From Simkaniaceae bacterium (GTDB lineage: Bacteria; Chlamydiota; Chlamydiia; Chlamydiales; Simkaniaceae), in NCBI GenBank assembly GCA_026708385.1, contig JAPOVA010000048.1, positions 34,507-98,506 on the forward strand: a stretch of DNA of 64,000 bases. The letters are read 5' to 3'. Shown here one piece after another: positions 60,388-64,000 of the stretch. Both the position numbers and the translations under genes were made by a program. Each line of letters starts with the position of its first letter. Position 1 is the first letter of the stretch. Below the pieces are notes generated by a model. It did not search any database, was not told the DNA's origin, and saw only the letters and a list, made by a program, of their open reading frames with translations.

Positions 60388-61084
60388 GACCTCTCTCCCG
60401 GTTCGACACGCATTGTGCGTGAAAGGCACATTTGCACTCAAGCACTTTGCCGACACGATTCCGTTCGCCGGAATAGCCACCCCGGGCTGCATGCTCGATC
60501 GATAGCGACGGGAGCATCCGTATTTGAGGGACGCGGGCTATGTCCGGCATGTGCGAGGCGGGGCGTTCACCTTCTCGGGTAACGTTACGAGTCGTTTACA
60601 ACAGTCCGTATCCGAGTATTCCGGGTCGGGTGGTTCCACTGCTTCCCGAAGCAATATCCCCGGTTTCTCACGAGAGCCCATATCCGACTTCCCGGATTAC
60701 ACGGCTACCTCATATCTTTAGGAAACGTGCGTATTTTGTTGCTCGACAAAATCAAATTACGTAATTCGGTCAATGCCCGCTTTCCGTGCGTTCCCGATGC
60801 GCTCTGTCCCTAGCGTTGTTGACTACCCGGATCACCTCTCTCCGGGATCCGGTTGCTCTCGCAGCTTCATCGGCGATACGCCAAAGATACGGATCACCGA
60901 ATGCATGAATATTTCTCGCCAGACGAGCACCCCGGGCACCCCCGAAGACTTTGTCGTGATTTGCAACGTACGCGACTTCTCCGCCCGCACCACGGTTCCC
61001 GACAGCAGACATTTTCCACATACTCCCGTTTACATTCAATCGACGGGTGCCATGGTACCGGCATCGGTCTTTTTTGTCCGTATC
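60388..61084. other. Intergenic stretch between tsaD and rpmG
   Basis: Nearly 700 bases with no supported gene; overlapping frames on both strands lack family features and convincing starts. It must include the promoter of the leftward rpmG-lolE-lolD unit. Confidence 0.4.
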
Positions 61085-62089
61085 CTACCGGTTCATCCGG
61101 GGAAAGACGGGGAGTCGAAAGGGGTCCGATCGCATTCCTCGAGCATGGAGTACGTAACCCAGCCCCGCAATCATGGCGGCGTTATCGGCCGAAAGTTCGG
61201 GAGGAGGAAAGAAGACGGGTATTTCCCTGTGTTTGCATAAGAGATTTCGCAAGTACCGGTTGTTCACGACGCCACCACCCGCTACGATCGCCTTACAGTC
61301 GAACGTGCGAGCGGCTTGCATGCTTTTGGTGACGATATCCGAAAGGGCGACCCTCTGAAAACTTGCGGCCACATCCCTCTTCTCCCGCTCACCTAGGAGA
61401 ACGGGATCGTCTTTTCGGCCGTTCTGCCCTTTTATGGCGTAGAGAACGTTGGTTTTCAATCCGCTAAAAGAAAAATCCAAAGGTCGCCCCTTTACCCGTC
61501 CCGCTTTAAAGTCGTACCGGAAAGGATCACCCCCTTCCGCAAGCTTTTCGATGCGGGGGCCTCCGGGATAGGGGTAACCGAGAAGGGTGGCTACCTTATC
61601 GAAAGCTTCTCCCGCGGCATCATCTACGGTTGTGCCGATTACCGAGTAGTTGCCGATGGAGGTGACCTTCGCCAGAAAGGTATGCCCTCCCGATACGACG
61701 ATACCCAAGGCAGGCATGGGCGGAGGTTCATTCGTTGTCATCATGGCGGCATAGAGGTGCGCGTCTACATGGTTGACTCCCACCAGGGGAAGGTTGCGAC
61801 CGTAGGCAAGGGTCCGCGCAACCGTGGTCCCCATCAGAAGGGAACCGATGAGTCCGGGGCCGTTTGCCACGGCAACAAGATCGATTCCGGAGACACATTC
61901 TTCGGCCTTTTCCACGAGGGGGAGGATCCGATCGACGTGTTCTCTTGAGGCGAGTTCGGGAAATACGCCCCCGTAGCGCGCATGAATCCGCTCCTGGGAG
62001 GCGATCACATGAAACAGAATCCGGTTGCCCCCTCGAACAACCGCTACGGAAGTTTCGTCGCAAGAGGTCTCCAAGCCCAATACGTTCAT
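61085..62089 (-). CDS. tsaD: tRNA N6-adenosine threonylcarbamoyltransferase
   Basis: TsaD makes t6A37 in ANN-decoding tRNAs together with TsaB and TsaE. The ASKHA-fold protein shows NVLGLETSCDETSVAVV, the iron-binding NHVDAHLYAAM, GIVVSGGHTFL, TVDDAAGEAFDKVA, and LSADNAAMIAGLGY. From ATG 62089 it has 334 residues; the frame further upstream is not conserved. Confidence 0.96.
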   Translation of the reverse strand: MNVLGLETSCDETSVAVVRGGNRILFHVIASQERIHARYGGVFPELASREHVDRILPLVEKAEECVSGIDLVAVANGPGLIGSLLMGTTVARTLAYGRNLPLVGVNHVDAHLYAAMMTTNEPPPMPALGIVVSGGHTFLAKVTSIGNYSVIGTTVDDAAGEAFDKVATLLGYPYPGGPRIEKLAEGGDPFRYDFKAGRVKGRPLDFSFSGLKTNVLYAIKGQNGRKDDPVLLGEREKRDVAASFQRVALSDIVTKSMQAARTFDCKAIVAGGGVVNNRYLRNLLCKHREIPVFFPPPELSADNAAMIAGLGYVLHARGMRSDPFRLPVFPRMNR

Positions 62090-62809
62090 ATCACACGGGC
62101 GCGCCCAAAGGAACTCATCGATGATCTCCTCCGCCTTATCCGAGGTGATCGTTCGGCCAAGAGTCACCGTCCGTGCCGTCCCCACCGTGAACGACCTCTC
62201 TACCGGAACGAAAGCAGGACACGTCTTCCTTTCTCGGGTTCGCGACGACGCAGGCTAACACATCCCGCGACGGAAAGCAAACAAGGCAGATTCCGGACGG
62301 CATTTTTCCGGAGTCGGACATGTCCGTTGCGTCGGCGGAGTGCGGATCCGGCCCCGAACATGCGTAGCTTCCCGACACCTCCCCTCTCGGCAGGTGATGA
62401 AAAATATTCGGACAACATTCTCGAAGTAGGTTCGGTTGCGTACCATCCAACGTTTCTCTCATGCGGATGTAGGAAGGAATATTGTGTATTTCGGACATAT
62501 TTGCCTATTTTTCCGGAATGCACCGGATCGATCCGGCCCGCGCCGAAAAGAGAGGGCCGTCTGCCAAGTTCGGTGTTGTTGCTCTTCTCGGATTCGGAAT
62601 CTTCCGAAACACATCCCGCCTATGTTTCGGCAACCCCTTGTTGAAAAGGCTTCTTTTCTCCGGATTATGCATCTCTCCTCTTTGACCCCCCGTTATGAAG
62701 ATTTGTTACCCACCTCCGCAAAAAATGTTTAGCAGGAATTGTTGGTTTACATTGATAAAAAAATCGGACTTCGAATATCCTTAGAAGATATAGAGAGGGT
62801 CCGAATCTT
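62090..62809. other. Intergenic stretch without a supported gene
   Basis: About 720 bases between divergent genes. No frame has recognisable content. The right end, from about 62740, is AT-rich and could carry the promoter of the following gene (TTGATA and AATATC-like boxes near 62752 and 62774). Confidence 0.4.
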
Positions 62810-63313
62810 ATGAGAAATTTTATTTTTGTTTGTGTAAGCGCTCTCCTGTTGTTCGGGTCACTCCGTGCGGAGGGTGAGAATTCTCTTCGGGAGGGCGAAA
62901 AGCCGGATCGAGAACTCTTTCTTTTCACGGAGGAGGTCTTCCACTCGTTGCGTGGTTTGCAGGACGGAAAAGCTCTTGCTTCCTATGAACACTCCCGCTA
63001 TCCCGTCATTCAAAAATTGGCGGCGCAGTTTGCCGCCTTCTTGCAACAGGGTAAGGAATCTTCCGCCCTGCAGGATCCCGTCTCCGAGTTGGGTCGGTTG
63101 ATTAAATGTGCGGGAGATGAAGCCTATCAACTCCCCTTCTCCTTGGAGCGCAAGGAACTGAAAGAAAAAGCGCAAGATATGGAAAAAATCTTGGGCCTCT
63201 CTCTACCCGCCGATTCCGATTACCACAAGTTGATGATGGAGTCGCTTGCGGAGAAAAGATGGGATATGGCCTTGTATGCGTACATAAAAATTGCGGAAAG
63301 TCGCGCTAAGTAG
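62810..63313 (+). CDS. Exported small helical protein of unknown function
   Basis: 167 residues with a clean signal peptide (MRNFIFVCVSALLLFGSLRA) and a mature part that looks all-helical and charged (for example LERKELKEKAQDMEKILGL and LIKCAGDEAYQLPF). No family recognised. It likely sits in the periplasm. It ends 8 bases into the convergent recF gene. Confidence 0.7.
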   Translation: MRNFIFVCVSALLLFGSLRAEGENSLREGEKPDRELFLFTEEVFHSLRGLQDGKALASYEHSRYPVIQKLAAQFAAFLQQGKESSALQDPVSELGRLIKCAGDEAYQLPFSLERKELKEKAQDMEKILGLSLPADSDYHKLMMESLAEKRWDMALYAYIKIAESRAK

Positions 63314-64000
63314 ATTCCGAATCAATGAGAACGGTGTGATTGCAGGGAAGGTCTCCGATCTCCTCGTCCCTCTTTCCGGGAGTGGGAAGGGTGATGAATA
63401 CCTGTTCGATCGATCCGAGTGCTTTGCCCAACAGGTGCCTCCTACTCGGATCCAAGTGAGAGCCGAAGTCATCGACCCCTAGGAACGCCTTCGTGTGTAG
63501 GCGTTTTCTCTCCGCGAGCTTAAGGGTGGCAATATAGGTCCGCTTTTGCCCTTCACTCGCATAGCTCTTAGCTTCTTTTTTTCGACAAAAAAAGAGAAGA
63601 TCGTCCCTGTGGGGGCCGCGTGTCGTAGAGCCGAAGAGAAAATCTTTTTCCCTTTCTCTCTCAAAAAGATGTGCGATCTCTTCCGGAGAAGTTGCCCTCA
63701 ACGAAGGAGAGTAAAGAAGGGTGAAGAAGTCTTTCCGATCCGCAAGGTGTTCGGCAAGGAGGTCGGTTTCGATTTGCAAATCCTCTGCGAGTTTTTCCCT
63801 TTTCCGTACGATGTAGAGGGCCGATTCCGCCATCACTTTCTCAAAGGGGGCGATTCCGGACGGATCCTTCTTTTTGAGGAGGATATTTCGGTGTTGTAAC
63901 GCTCTGTGATAGCGGATGAGATGACGAACGTAAAGAGTGTCTTTCTGGGCAAGTTGCAAGTTGAAAAATCTACGTCTGTCGGTCGGAGTGCCCGCAATGA
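63306..64000 (-). CDS. recF: DNA replication/repair protein RecF, 5' part beyond the window
   Basis: RecF helps load RecA at gaps. The visible C-terminal about 230 residues include GTPTDRRRFFNLQLAQ, the signature LFGSTTRGPHRDDLLFF (residue block TxGPHRDD), SEGQKRTYIATLKLAE (ABC-type signature region) and FLGVDDFGSHLDPSRR (Walker B/D-loop). The frame is open at base 64000. With recO at 4.6 kb this gives two of the three RecFOR proteins. Confidence 0.93.
   Translation of the reverse strand, partial: IAGTPTDRRRFFNLQLAQKDTLYVRHLIRYHRALQHRNILLKKKDPSGIAPFEKVMAESALYIVRKREKLAEDLQIETDLLAEHLADRKDFFTLLYSPSLRATSPEEIAHLFEREREKDFLFGSTTRGPHRDDLLFFCRKKEAKSYASEGQKRTYIATLKLAERKRLHTKAFLGVDDFGSHLDPSRRHLLGKALGSIEQVFITLPTPGKRDEEIGDLPCNHTVLIDSEST

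Noticed and set aside
60773..61240. 155-residue rightward frame opposite tsaD
   Set aside because: Its 3' part is antisense to tsaD and the rest has no protein-like features.

Overview
The window reads as the chromosome of a member of the phylum Chlamydiota outside the classical Chlamydiaceae. The evidence is the gene set and its order. It carries a chlamydial-type type III secretion block (secretin, Ser/Thr kinase, CdsQ and CdsP), a SWIB-domain protein, hrcA-grpE, uvrD and rpoD followed by rpsT, xseA-xseB-dxs, pdhABC, rpmG-lolE-lolD, and lysine/diaminopimelate synthesis through an LL-diaminopimelate aminotransferase. By eye the G+C content is slightly above half, higher than in well-known chlamydiae. 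Many genes contain runs of 8 to 10 G or C. The family and species cannot be fixed from the sequence alone.

Layout. 0-4.6 kb: partial grpE, hrcA with a CIRCE-like operator, an aldehyde dehydrogenase, tRNA-Arg and two small membrane proteins. 4.6-15.6 kb: recO, truA, a SWIB protein, a UDP-sugar pyrophosphorylase-like protein, ispA, the overlapping dapB-dapA-asd-dapL operon, a secreted patatin-like lipase and an Inc-like membrane protein. 15.9-21 kb: tRNA-Ser, uvrD/pcrA, rpoD, a CoiA-like gene and rpsT. 21.1-33 kb: a leftward block of a YidD-like protein, a repeat/membrane protein, a 1761-residue T3SS secretin with about 14 tandem repeats, a kinase fused to a degenerate phosphatase-like domain, cdsQ (with an apparent frameshift at its 5' end), cdsP and a degenerate M48-like protein. 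33-39 kb: an SH3-NlpC/P60-M15 cell-wall hydrolase, then xseA-xseB-dxs-nadK. 39-43.7 kb: mostly unknown proteins plus an ExoX-like nuclease. 43.7-47.1 kb: pdhABC. 47.1-50.7 kb: a class III nucleotide cyclase, a membrane protein, tmRNA and a secreted C39-like protein. 51.2-53.7 kb: menG and menD. 53.7-57.6 kb: about 3.9 kb without intact genes, built of diverged duplications that include a copied tail of lolD. 57.6-64 kb: lolD, lolE, rpmG, tsaD, a small exported protein and partial recF.

How the genes work together: the window mixes housekeeping functions (transcription, recombination, isoprenoids, menaquinone, pyruvate oxidation, lysine/DAP for a minimal peptidoglycan) with host-interaction functions (T3SS, patatin, Inc-like membrane proteins). 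Tight ATGA or TGATG overlaps show operons at dapB-dapA-asd-dapL, cdsP-cdsQ, dxs-nadK, xseA-xseB, pdhA-pdhB and lolE-lolD. The most unusual items are the giant repeat-expanded secretin, the frame break and extreme acidic linker in cdsQ, the HExxH-less M48 protein, the two-hydrolase cell-wall enzyme and the decayed repeat cluster beside lolD.
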